Positions 1 to 8,837 of a stretch of DNA of 13,816 nt are shown piece by piece. Source of the DNA: Larix sibirica (taxonomy: Eukaryota; Streptophyta; Pinopsida; Pinales; Pinaceae). Below the pieces are notes generated by a model. The model saw only the letters and a program-made list of their open reading frames with translations, did no database searches and was not told the DNA's origin. The stretch is taken from NCBI GenBank assembly GCA_004151065.3, contig NWUY0300081892.1:1-13816 (forward strand). The letters run 5' to 3'. The position numbers were made by a program, and so were the translations under genes. Numbering within the stretch: position 1 is the stretch's first letter; each line of letters starts with the position of its first letter.

Positions 1-600
1 CACACCCCTCAGCAGAATGGAGTCACAGAGAGGAAAAATTGGAATTCGATAGAAATGGATTGTTTCCTATTGCAGACCAAATATATTCCAACTAAATTTT
101 TGGAAAAAGGTTTTTACTCTTCAAATTATATCATGAACCTTCTTCTAACTAGAAAAATCACTGACATGACTCCAGTTGAGAAGTAGAATGGAAGGAAACC
201 ATTTTTCAGACACCTAAGAACCTTTGGATGTGTTGCTTGGGCACATATCAGTGATAACTGCATGAAAAAATTAGATACAAAGATTCAAGATTGCATCATG
301 ATGGGATATTCTGATGAATCAAAATCCTATCGAGTTTTTTATCTTGTCAAAAAACAAATCATTTTGAGCAAAAATGTGATATTTGATGAGAATTTTTCAG
401 GTGATAAGTTGTTGAATTCCTCTTCTTGTCAATTGAACAATGATCCACTTTATATTCTTGAAGAATCGAGATTGAATATAACCTTCTTTGGAGTTTCAAC
501 CGAACCGACGAATTCTACTGCTGAGTTGACTAGTATTCAATCTACATTGATGGAAGACATCAACAAAATGACTCAATCAACTGAAAAATCACTGACCTAA
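1..600 (+). pseudogene. Ty1/copia integrase, C-terminal half, with internal stop
   Basis: Frame 1 reads from the first base to the stop at 598-600 with one internal TAG at 184-186. The fragment opens with HTPQQNGVTERK, the copia integrase motif that carries the catalytic Glu of the DDE triad (residue 10 here, kept). It continues through NGRKPFFRHLRTFGCVAWAH (about 187-246) and GYSDESKSYRVF (about 304-339), then VIFDENF (about 379-399), the usual order in the copia integrase C-terminal region. The internal stop falls where the family normally has Trp before the GRKP motif, which fits a TGG to TAG change. The last 60 or so residues are a Ser/Thr/Asn-rich linker, as expected between integrase and reverse transcriptase. 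The two Asp residues of the triad lie left of the window. Any protein from 262 onward alone would lack the catalytic core. Confidence 0.88.
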
Positions 601-721
601 ATCATCGTTGACTTGTCTACCTCGATGGGATGCGAAAACAATTGAAGTTGTTGGATTGAATGCTAGTGCTAGTATTGGTTGACAGACCCATAGTAAAAAA
701 TAGCATGGAATTGTTGCACTA

Positions 722-949
722 ATGGAACATGTTCTTGAAACCTATGATTCTAACACTTATGCTCATTCTTAGGGAGTTCCTGCATGGAAAAATTAGATGG
801 CTGCTGAAATTGATTCTTTGAACAAGAATCGTACTTGGTAACTTGTTCCTCGACTACAAGGAAAGAATGTTGTGAAGTGTCTATCGGTCTATAAGACTAA
901 GTTTAATTTTGATTGTAATGTTGAGCATCACAAGGCTCATTTTGTAGCC
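722..949 (+). pseudogene. Ty1/copia reverse transcriptase, N-terminal fragment
   Basis: Frame 2 from about 722 gives the start of the copia reverse transcriptase region: a PAWKN segment, MAAEIDSLNKNRTW, LVP, and then VYKTKFNFDCNVEHHKAHFVA. These match, in order, the family pattern of W..AM..EI.SL..N.TW.LV followed by W.Y.TKF..DG..E..KARLVA. Stops interrupt it at 770-772, 794-796 and 839-841. The integrase block is in frame 1, so at least one frame change lies between 600 and 722. The similarity ends near 949, before any catalytic motif. The call as a dead copia RT start is secure; no product is expected. Confidence 0.85.
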
Positions 950-1993
950 AGTAAAGCAGTCATTCTCCTAATAACAAGAACCAACAGTTACAACAACAAT
1001 TTGCCTCAAATAGATGTATAAAGGGACAAAATGATAGCATAAGAAGGATGATATTTTGCAGGGGCATAGTGTAACTCCTATTGAGGCTGATTGATCAAAG
1101 AGATATTAGAGACATGGCTTATGATTTTGATATTTTGGGATAAGCAGATTCAGACATTTTTTCCTATCATTCTGTAATATCTATTGTACTTTGTACTATT
1201 CTTCTATTTTTTCACATGTTCCATGCTTCTATGTAATTGCTAGTCTAATATAATGAAATCCATTTTAGGAAATCATTCATCCCATTTCTTGGGTCATGTG
1301 ATGTGATGAATGCCTTTTGTGCTATTAATATGTTATGGAATATTCATGATATGTTATATGGTCTAAAATATGTTTCTCTCATGATTATTATGTGTATGCA
1401 ATTGCATAATATGTCAACTACTGAATTCTTTGTTGAGAATTATGTTTTCCTCCATATAGAGAAATTAGTTTTACCCCCTGTACTACCTTATGTCTCTATT
1501 ATGTTTATTTAATCATTTTATTCATTTTTAAATATATATGTATGGTATCCCAATAACAATGCCTACCTAATCCATTACATCTCATATTCTTAATGATGTG
1601 AATCTAAAAATGCAGAAAATACACAAAATAAGTTACAATAGGTTTATGTTCTCTAAATAGAAAATTGTAAACACATACAAATACATATTTTATTGATTCC
1701 CTCACATATTTCCAACACAACCTAGAAAATATCAAGGGACAATATCTTTTTTAGCTCCATTGCTGGGGAGGGATAAATCGAAGCTATTTTTCTCTAGCAT
1801 GACAACAATTAGATTTGATTCTTGATAATGAGTAGGAGTAAGATGACTAGTTGTTTGAAGTTCACTTGGTGACTCCACAAAGGAAAACCTAGCATATAGA
1901 AGGAGGTACACTAGAGTGAATCCCACATCAAGAGAGTTCCAAATCCTCCAAGATCTTAAAATTTTGATTTCTTGAAGAAATCCATGTGAGAGG
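950..1993. other. AT-rich stretch, no gene recognised
   Basis: This kilobase follows the copia remnant and precedes the gag remnant. By position, part of it could be decayed copia 3' coding or LTR sequence, but I could not match it to RNase H motifs, a polypurine tract or an LTR boundary. Short open frames exist (for example 1303-1512 plus and 1732-1926 minus). They have AT-biased composition, no recognisable motif and no supporting context. I also looked here for a copy of the LTR-like sequence at 3829-4500 that would mark the 5' end of the gypsy element, and saw none by eye. Confidence 0.5.
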
Positions 1994-2245
1994 TTGCTTT
2001 CTCCTTTCTCGGGTATTCCTCAAAGAAGATCTTCCTCTCCCTTTGATCTAGATCTAGAAGATTCATCTTACAATTTCAATACTCCTGAAGGAACATACCC
2101 TCCATTTCTCATTCCCAGTACACCTTTAACAGATCTGCAATATTCTTATCTAAATTTTTCTCAAGGTAGCCAATCTCCTTTCCATCCCATCCTAAGAAAA
2201 TCTAGGATCCCCATAACTCCAAAGGCCAAGAACATCATTCTCTAA
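1994..2245 (+). pseudogene. Gag N-terminal region (Pro/Ser-rich), Ty3/gypsy type
   Basis: An 83-codon open frame (frame 2) encodes a Ser/Pro-rich stretch with segments such as IPQRRSSSPFDLDLEDS, FNTPEGTYPPF and PSTPLTDLQY. This composition, just upstream of a recognisable gag domain and in the same orientation, fits the disordered N-terminus of a plant LTR-element gag. The frame opens at TTG rather than ATG, so the ancestral start is lost or further left. The stop at 2243-2245 coincides with the point where the reading continues in frame 1 (TFDGWSRRRRGHLTPPPP), so a frameshift near 2240 splits the old gag. It has no internal stops, unlike the rest of gag, but it is short and this may be chance. 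The assignment comes mostly from context. Confidence 0.6.
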
Positions 2246-3090
2246 CATTTGATGGTTGGAGCAGGAGGAGAAGGGGTCACCTAACACCTCCACCACCAAT
2301 TCATCCTTAGTTCATAGAAATACATGACACATTGAACCTCCCTCAAAATCTACATGACTTGCCTAAAAATTATTTCAAAATATTACCAAAATATGAGGGT
2401 GAAAAAGAGATTATTTTTTAAGTACACATGACAACTTTCCAAGACTTCATAGACAATCTCTTCATTGAGTGTGATGATGTGTTCATCAGACTCTTTACCC
2501 AAACACTGGAAGGAGATGTTAGAAAATGGTTCATAGGACCTCCTGCTAGTTCATTTGGATCTTAGTAAGTTTTAGAATCCACTTACATGAGACGGTTAGG
2601 AGAAAAGAGGTACCATATGTACTACTTGACAAAATTTTCCTCCCTTAAGAAAAGAAATGATGAACCAGTTGGGGATTTTAATAAAATATTTAACAAATGA
2701 TATAACAAGATCCCCATGGCCATTGAAACTACCCAAATAGCAACAAAAGTCACCTATGTTGGGGCCTTTGAGTCTAACTTTTTCATTATGCTTAGAGAAA
2801 GGAGGTATGTAACCTTACTCATCATGAAAGATGATGCAATTGATGTTTAGAGAAATATGATATATGCAAAGAAGCTCACACCTAGGCATGATCATGATCA
2901 AAAGGACAAATTAAAATTGAAAGAATAATTTGGTTCATTTAGGTTCATCAAAGTTTCATGGGACGATAAAATTGAGGAAATTTCAAGGATCACTAAATCC
3001 CTATCAAATAAAATAACTAGACTAGAACTGGAAGGTAATAGTCCAAACATACCTCCTTAAGGGGAATTTCCAAGGAATCCAAACTAGTTT
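2245..3090 (+). pseudogene. Retrotransposon gag domain, Ty3/gypsy type, many stops
   Basis: A single frame (frame 1) carries gag-like sequence over about 280 codons despite stops at 2308, 2419, 2563, 2566, 2698, 2848, 2926 and 3058. The core reads FQDFIDNLFIECDDVFIRLF, TLEGDVRKWF, then YYLTKFSSLKKRNDEPVGDF and KIFNK, and later VTYVGAFESNFFIMLRERR. This is the retrotransposon gag (PF03732-like) pattern: a helix-rich region, L.G.A..W, then an F...F....RF segment. Gag forms the particle that packages element RNA. A charged tail with a coiled-coil look (DDKIEEISRITKSLSNKITR) follows at about 2965-3024. The stop at 2563 falls where related gags usually have Trp. No CCHC zinc knuckle was seen. The domain is identified with good confidence and is clearly non-functional. 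Confidence 0.82.
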
Positions 3091-3096
3091 AGGAGG

Positions 3097-3740
3097 CCCT
3101 GATGTGCATAGGGAAAGAAGAGCTAAGGTTCAACCTATTCAACACCCTGTGAGGGAAAATAACAATACCAATAACAACCTCTCAAATATCCCCTTTAAGA
3201 AGAATATTTGGATCTTCAAGATGAAATTCATTGGCTCCAATATTAATCTAGTACCATTCACCTAAGATGACGATGAAAATTCTCTAATATTCAACACATT
3301 TGACTGTCATTATGAAAAAGAAGGTGAATATGAACAATCTTCAACTCAATACTGCCTATCCGTTGACACACTCGAAGCTTAATTGCAAACAAAGTATGAC
3401 CTCAAGCTGAGACCCATTGCTATAAATCAAACTGATCATCCACATCCAAACAAACCTCCTATAAAGTAGCTTAAATATAATAATCCTAATCCCTCTACTT
3501 ATGCCAAATAAAATGACCAATCAAAGGACAAATCCAGTGAGCATGTTAATCTAGCTACTACAAAAAATATATGACAATCCTCAACCTAGAAAGCCAGAAA
3601 ATGACTAGAGGGAACAAGAAAAACCTATTGTCCCCTCCAATATTGAGCATTAGTTAGAAAATATTAAAATTCCATTCCCTTTGATCTAGCTAGTTAAGAA
3701 CCCTATAATTATGTACATTTTACATTTAATCTAAAAATCA
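3097..3740 (+). pseudogene. Probable gag C-terminal/linker remnant of the same element
   Basis: Downstream of gag, short coding-like pieces remain on the plus strand. One, near 3200-3350, includes NIWIFKMKFIGSNINLVPF followed by an acidic stretch and FDCHYEKEGEYEQSSTQYC. Another, near 3640-3720, reads IKIPFPLI then LVKNP, which resembles the I.IP..L..L.K.P linker that follows gag in some plant Ty3 elements. Stops interrupt both. I see no protease active site. The call rests on position, orientation and these weak similarities. The region could simply be a strongly decayed gag-pol junction. Confidence 0.4.
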
Positions 3741-3818
3741 TGACTATTGCAATCTAAGAAGGACGAAGAAGATAAGGGAGGGCATAAATCCACAAGAGGG
3801 AGTGTGAGAAGGGGGTTT

Positions 3819-3828
3819 AAGGGGGAGA
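3819..3828 (+). other. Candidate polypurine tract (plus-strand priming site)
   Basis: The run AAGGGGGAGA is all purine and is followed at once by TG (3829), the usual first two bases of an LTR. A second purine run, GAAGGGGG, lies just upstream at about 3808-3815. In LTR elements the polypurine tract primes plus-strand DNA synthesis and abuts the 3' LTR. The position downstream of the gag remnant and in the same orientation fits. The 5' LTR copy needed to prove the boundary was not found. Confidence 0.5.
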
Positions 3829-3984
3829 TGACCCTAGTGACTTATAATTTAAGTCATTTTCTTTATTATTCCCTTTTATACTAAGTTTTATAAAGCCTCT
3901 TTTAATTAAAATGCATTATCCCGAACCTGCGTTAATTATCGTAAACTTGAGGATTACTGAGGGAAAATGTGAACTTCCCATGGG

Positions 3985-4037
3985 TGCCACTTGTCTAGTT
4001 CTCATCACCCATGCATGCCACTTGGATAGTTCTCAAC
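3985..4037 (+). repeat. 31-bp imperfect tandem duplication
   Basis: TGCCACTTGTCTAGTTCTCA at 3985 recurs as TGCCACTTGGATAGTTCTCA at 4016, an offset of 31 bases, with 19 of the first 22 bases identical. Both copies run on to an ATGCAT-containing end, with a small length difference in the second. It lies in the U3-like part of the putative LTR. Confidence 0.75.
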
Positions 4038-4149
4038 ATGCATATAATTAATGATAATCTAGTTCATTCATAATTCTACTATCATTCAAACATTATCATT
4101 CTATCTTCCATTACTAAACCATCACCTATACCAACCCATATTGTAGTCT

Positions 4150-4162
4150 ATATCTATATAAC
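4150..4162 (+). promoter_or_regulatory. TATA-like box in the putative LTR
   Basis: TATATAA at 4155-4161 sits in a locally AT-rich stretch inside the putative LTR and is followed by a less AT-rich region starting CCGAGAACAACTGAG. This is the arrangement expected for LTR-driven transcription by RNA polymerase II. TATA-like strings are common in AT-rich DNA, so only the context supports it. Confidence 0.3.
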
Positions 4163-4250
4163 CGAGAACAACTGAGTTACCCAGAGTCTCAGCATGAAGA
4201 GTCCTCATTTGTCCTATGCTAGATCCATAGAAGGGAATTGGGGAAAATAA

Positions 4251-4310
4251 CTTGAGAGTCTATTAACTTAGAGAAGGGAACTCGAGGGACTATTAACTCA
4301 TATAAGGATA
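4251..4310 (+). repeat. 30-bp imperfect tandem duplication
   Basis: Bases 4251-4280 and 4281-4310 align without gaps with 22 of 30 identical, sharing CTATTAACT and AAGG. The copies are directly adjacent and lie downstream of the TATA-like signal in the putative LTR. A related GAAGGGAA string also occurs at about 4229, so the array may once have been longer. Confidence 0.65.
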
Positions 4311-4499
4311 CTCCTTGGTATGTGCAAGCTGATGGGGCAGGATTCTAGAAGATTTGGATGACTTTAGAGTGGAAATTAGACACTTACTTGTGGATTGATA
4401 GCCTCATCTCAGGGGTGGACTTTTTTATAGAGAGAATTGATAATACAAATTTCCTAAGATTGGGAGGAACATCCTTGGTCTGCAATTAGTTGGATTATA

Positions 4500-5960
4500 T
4501 TTTTAGGTAAGTCTCCATCCATGTATAAAATGTTTCGTATTTATCTATGTTATGTATTTTATTTAATTATTGTTATCTTATGATTTAAATAAATGGAATT
4601 AATGACATTGACTGAATGAATTCATGTATAAAATATATGTAGCATTATTGTATATGTTTATATTAAGTATGGGTGATCATTTATATATAATTCCTCTGTA
4701 AATTTTAATTAAATCAATTGAAAAACGAAATTGAGTATCAAAGAGAATTTCGGTTAGTATTTTGGGTGTCTTGTGGCCCCAAAGGTACCATGAGGTCACT
4801 AGTTATGTAAAAAAACAAATAAGTTATCACCTCTCCACAGTCACAATCTCACACTGAGCAATCATAATAAGGAGGAGGTAGTTCTTTTGACCTTCATATA
4901 ATGACCAATATTGAGGCTTGCATAGCATTGTGTGTTCTTATGCAAAGTTGGAAGTCCCTTCCTCTCTGTACAAGTTCTTCAAAATTTTGGTTTAAGGATA
5001 CAAACATTATATTTGCTACTTGTTATACTTGGTGTAAAGTTTCTTCCATTTCCCAACATTCGATATAGTTTTTCCTTGAGGTTGGGGATGAATCAACTAG
5101 TGAAAACCATATGAGAATTCAAGTGTCACTTGTGGAAAGAAGTTTTGTGCATGCTCTCAAATGCAATATATTGTTATCTATATTGCAAGCGTCTATTGAT
5201 ATAAACAACCCAAAAAAACTCCAATTTCTTGAAGCAAAAAGTAAACAGACAAACATAATATTTTCAGAGGAAAAAGAAACATGTTTTCCTGAAAACCAAA
5301 ACAATAGACAATGCTTACATTCGCAGAAAAATTTTCGTTTCTCATGCCAATCCAATTTTATCACGCATTTGTTGTAATACAAAGCGTTAATCAGCCCAGG
5401 AATGTATGATCTTCCAAAGGAAACCAAAATTCTTCGGTCACCTTAGGGACTTATTTAAATCTGAGAGGAAGGAGACGGGGAATGAGGATCGAAGGTAAGG
5501 AGCAGGTATCGCTAGTTTCCATAGTATTTTTTCAGTTCCATCTCAGATGTATTTTTCGAAGAGAATAAACGTGCGGCGATGGTAGGTAAGGATACTTCCA
5601 ATTTCATCCATTAGGGTGAAGGCAAAGTGTCCTTTTATTGGGGTTATGTTTTTTTATTCTACGTTTTTTTGTCATTTCCTGTATATTTTTAAGAATGGCA
5701 TCTTCACACGTGTAGGTTACCTTCAAGATAATCTAGGCATGAAGTACTCACGTTATTTGGGTTTCACTTGGTTAAACCTGGGATGTTGAGAGAAGCATAT
5801 GGTCTTGAAAACCTCTTGTTTTTAGGGGTATAAAACCGATCGCGACTCTTGTAGTGACTCACAAGTTTCAAACTCTTTGTTGATCAATAAAAAATATTTT
5901 TGGGCATACTTGCATCCTTACCTTCATTTTTATCATTTGAATTTCCTTATTTTCTATTTT
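4500..5960. other. Non-coding stretch, no gene recognised
   Basis: No protein family, RNA gene or repeat boundary was recognised here. Open frames overlap on both strands at 5111-5377 (plus) and 5119-5427 (minus). Neither has a recognisable motif, and such mirror openness is expected by chance. A segment around 5460-5850 is less AT-rich and is followed by AATAAA at 5885-5890, which could be a polyadenylation-like signal, but no open frame leads into it. I treat the block as decayed intergenic or repeat DNA. Confidence 0.45.
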
Positions 5961-6610
5961 TTTTTTTTTAATAAATTGTAAATAAAGAGGACTGTAAATA
6001 TTCTTTTTTTAATTTGCACATTTTTTTGCTGTAACTTTACATTGCAAGCGTTTAATCTTCTAATAAAAAAATTTAAAAGCAAACTAGATCCTAGATTTAG
6101 TTTTTTTTGTCTTTAACCTAACATGGAAATTTAAATTAAAGGATTTTGTTTTACATTAATGCTCACAACATAAATTTTAATACCTCACATAGAGAAATTC
6201 GTAAAAGTTTGTATGCACCGCACATAAATTTAAGAATCAATCATGCAATTTAAAATTTAAGATTTATAATTTTGCACTAAATCAACATAGCATTCTACAA
6301 TTTAACAATATTGATTTCGTAATGATATAATACTTTAGATTTATTATTTGGATTAATACACTAATGGACAACTATTACATTCCAATTATTTCATTAGTTT
6401 TCTTTCACTTTAAAAGGGTAACACTATCTTTTCTTTCATCTGTTAGCTATTTTGTTTTTGTTTTTTTAACCTTGTTTCATTCCATTTCATAACTAACGAT
6501 TTTTTAATCATTAGATTTTGTTACATACACTTTTATTTAACTTAGTTTGATTTCATTTTCATAATGTCACTTCATTTTATTCTTGTATATATATTTTTGA
6601 CTAACATTTT
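5961..6610. other. Very AT-rich block with T and A runs
   Basis: This block is clearly more AT-rich than its surroundings, with a T run near 5960, several shorter T or A runs, and a TATATATA stretch at about 6587-6594. It has no open frame of note. It ends near a pyrimidine-rich ATTTTTAG at 6607-6614 that resembles a 3' splice site, but no exon could be recognised after it. It could be an intron relic or simply degenerate intergenic DNA. Confidence 0.4.
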
Positions 6611-7275
6611 TAGGTGATAATAAACCAAGGGATCTAAACAATACCTAGATTTACATCTCTATCTTCTCCTTGACCAACCCTCCAAGGATAGCATTCACTG
6701 TATTTTATCGAGTCACATTTGAGCTTCAACAAGTCCCCCTGGACCTAACCTCGCAATCCAACATGCTCCCTCTCTCGCCATAGTGCTTGGAATATTGACA
6801 TCCATGCATAAAAAGAAGGTTTTAGTATTTTGTCTCATGTCCTCTATATCCCTCTCATAGTGTATTTTATTGCCCCCTTCCTACCCTATCCCAGTGCAAA
6901 AACCACTAGGGTTTCATCCATTGGCCCTGTGTAGATCTTCCTAGCATAACCTCTACTAGCTTAGTGCAGATTTTGATTCTAAGAAGTGCATTCCAAGCAT
7001 AGATATGAGACCAGAATTACACTACGTCTAAAAAAGAGGGAAAAGCGGTGTTACCCAAGAAAAATGACCTAATCTAATAAAGTTATCCAGAGGAATTGAA
7101 AAGATGGATAGGACCACCAACATGAAAATATTGGAATCAAACTTCATCGGTCGGTTCTCTCTCAACAAGATCGACAAGATTTAGGGAACATCTTCTCCCT
7201 TCTCCTCTCCACAACTCCAAGTTCCAAAATGCACAAATGAATGAGATTTGGGTCATTTACCCCTATTTATAACCC
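6611..7275 (-). other. Possible LTR end and leader of a minus-strand retroelement
   Basis: Read on the minus strand, a TATA box (7261-7272) is followed by a leader-like sequence with GA-rich runs (about 7240-7180). About 250 bases downstream comes TGGTCTCATATC (7013-7002), which matches 9 of 12 bases of the common plant primer binding site TGGTATCAGAGC. This order (TATA, R/U5-like stretch, PBS-like site) is what an LTR end would show. Against it, no clear LTR terminus, second LTR or gag motif was found further along the minus strand to about 6611, where the frames are full of stops. Confidence is low. Confidence 0.25.
7261..7272 (-). promoter_or_regulatory. TATA-like box, minus strand
   Basis: On the minus strand the sequence is TTATAAATAGGG, close to the plant TATA consensus TATAAATA followed by a G run, a form common in LTR promoters. 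It is followed at a normal distance by a less AT-rich leader-like region. No gene is visible downstream, so it is best explained as a retroelement promoter or as chance. Confidence 0.35.
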
Positions 7276-8750
7276 TAACCCTAATTATTGCATTGCCTCC
7301 TTCTCCCTCATGAAAAATATAATTGATGCACTATTTTCATCGCAACATTCATAAATTGGAGAACTTCAAAAGAATAATTTTTTTTCCATAATTTTACACT
7401 TGATTTGGGACCATTTTTTCAAAATTAAGTCATCATTTTATCAAATTTCACTTGTACACTTTTATGCCATGAGAATTGATTTCATGTATGTAGGACATGA
7501 TCATATCCATCTACATGCATTGAGAATCCCTTCAGGTATCCTTCGCAAATCTATGCATATTATAGATAGATCCCTCTCTCTACCTTTATTTCTAAACCTT
7601 GAAGATAACCTTATAAATCCACTATAGGTTTTATCCTGTTTAGGAAAGTAGTCCTCCCATGTTTCCCTTATTACATTAATCCTTTACCAATATTAGCTAC
7701 CCTCCTTTACATGGATTCCCCAATCTAGTACCTCGTTACTCAACACCCATGTTGATTTCAATCCTCTTAGGATTGGGAATCCATATAGTTCAATCCCTAG
7801 AGTTGACCAACATATCTCTCCTCATCATCTCCCATTTGATCATACCCCTAGACTCTCTAACATTGTTGTTATATGTTTGGTATTCATAATTGACATCATA
7901 AAGTATCACGATCCCTCTGTATCACCCATACTACATCATTGATGTACATTTGTCAACCTCTATCTCATTAACCCCAAGGAACTTCCCATCAATGACATAC
8001 CCTTGCTCAATTCCATTAGAAGATATTATGTCTTCCATTTGATTGTATGCATAGGGTGACTTATTTCCTTTCCTCCCCTACAAAAGTTCCTCCCTAAGGG
8101 AAGAAATATGGTATGGTCCCTAGCATTCCATTGGGTTATTTTATTGTGCTTTCAAGCACTCCAAAGATATCCTTAACTATGATTCTCAATCCAAACCTAG
8201 TTTAGCTGCGGATCCCTTCGTTTCCTTGGTTTAGAGAATCTACATTAGTCTTCCCAATATTTTAACCTAATGAATCTCATCCCATGAATTTTCACATAGA
8301 AATCACGCTTATTTCCTCGGAGAAAACATATACCCCTTCCAAGCTAGATATTGTTAAAATACACCCTTGACTTACCCATCCTTTGCAAGTCAACCTCCTA
8401 TTTCTTCAAATTGTGTGTTAAATTTTTTAGGCCTATCGTGCCATTATGATTTCAACCAAGGAAGTCTTAAACCTCCTACTTTTATGACTTCCCCACTTTC
8501 ATTACCCAATTGGGACAGTCCCAATTATGACATAATATCTCAGCTCTCATGCTAGTCTTCAAACATATCCACATTCTTTTATTCTAGTGTATCTTCCCCT
8601 ATCGACATCAACACCTTCATTCTAGGGTATGTGTTTAAATACTATTGATGTACCTTGGTCCCACTTCCCTCATTAGTGGTTCACCATAGACCAAGAAAAG
8701 AGAGACAACATTTCTCTTTGACTTGGTATTTTTTCACGTGCTTGAATCCA
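7276..8750. other. Decayed stretch, no gene recognised
   Basis: Both strands carry only short open frames (for example 7400-7627 and 8367-8555 plus) with no family motif. On the minus strand, segments around 8130-7900 give coding-like peptides broken by stops, which may be relics of the same possible minus-strand element, but I could not name a domain. The plus strand is pyrimidine-rich through much of this block. Confidence 0.4.
8508..8526. repeat. Perfect 9-bp inverted repeat with 1-base centre
   Basis: AATTGGGAC and GTCCCAATT flank a single A at 8517. With a one-base centre it cannot form a normal hairpin loop without opening some pairs. It is better seen as a palindrome, possibly a protein-binding site or chance. 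Confidence 0.7.
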
Positions 8751-8837
8751 CCACCTTATCACACCATTGAGAATGATACATTTCAATGGTCCCATTGTAT
8801 CGTGTACTCACACATGCATGATTCATTCCCATCCCTA

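Larger units (their letters stand above)
1..949 (+). mobile_element. Ty1/copia LTR retrotransposon remnant (integrase to start of RT)
   Basis: Two adjacent degenerate coding blocks follow the Ty1/copia pol order, integrase then reverse transcriptase, on the plus strand. The left end is cut by the window edge, so gag, protease and the integrase N-terminus are out of view. To the right, the catalytic part of reverse transcriptase (the YxDD region), RNase H and the 3' LTR were not recognised, so the element is either internally deleted or decayed beyond recognition after about position 950. At least four in-frame stops and one frame change show it is not functional. The class call rests on gene order and several conserved copia motifs and is secure; the exact lineage is not determined. 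Confidence 0.85.
1994..4500 (+). mobile_element. Ty3/gypsy-type remnant: gag, polypurine tract, LTR-like segment
   Basis: In plus-strand order the segment holds a gag N-terminal region (1994-2245), a gag domain (2245-3090), a weak gag C-terminal or linker remnant (about 3097-3740), a purine-rich tract (3819-3828) and an LTR-like segment with a TATA signal. This is the 3' order of an LTR element, except that pol is missing: no protease D(T/S)G, reverse transcriptase YxDD, RNase H or integrase motif appears in the roughly 700 bases between gag and the polypurine tract. Either pol was deleted or the element belongs to a non-autonomous gag-only group. No 5' LTR or primer binding site was seen. 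The right boundary is approximate because the LTR end was not identified. Confidence 0.65.
3829..4500 (+). repeat. Putative 3' LTR of the gypsy-type element
   Basis: The segment starts with TG directly after the polypurine tract, is non-coding, and carries a TATA-like signal about 325 bases in, where the U3/R boundary of a plant LTR could lie. Two short tandem duplications occur inside it (3985-4037 and 4251-4310), a common feature of LTR U3 and R regions. The right end is a guess: no clear CA terminus, target-site duplication or second LTR was recognised. It could instead be the internal 3' untranslated part of a larger element. Confidence 0.4.

Noticed and set aside
1303-1512. A 69-codon open frame of Met-, Ile- and Leu-rich peptide.
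   Set aside because: Its composition follows the AT-rich DNA, and it has no motif or context supporting a gene.
5111-5427. Overlapping open frames of about 90-100 codons on both strands.
   Set aside because: No motif, no promoter or splice context, and simultaneous openness on both strands suggests chance.
6590-6625. Pyrimidine-rich TTTTTAG followed by GTGATAA as an intron/exon junction of a host gene.
   Set aside because: No exon-like open frame or recognisable protein follows, and no partner donor site with coding sequence could be found upstream.
7266-7282. AACCCTAACCCTAA as an interstitial telomere repeat.
   Set aside because: Only two CCCTAA units are present, and the plant telomere unit is normally CCCTAAA. 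Strings like this are common by chance and in plant promoters.
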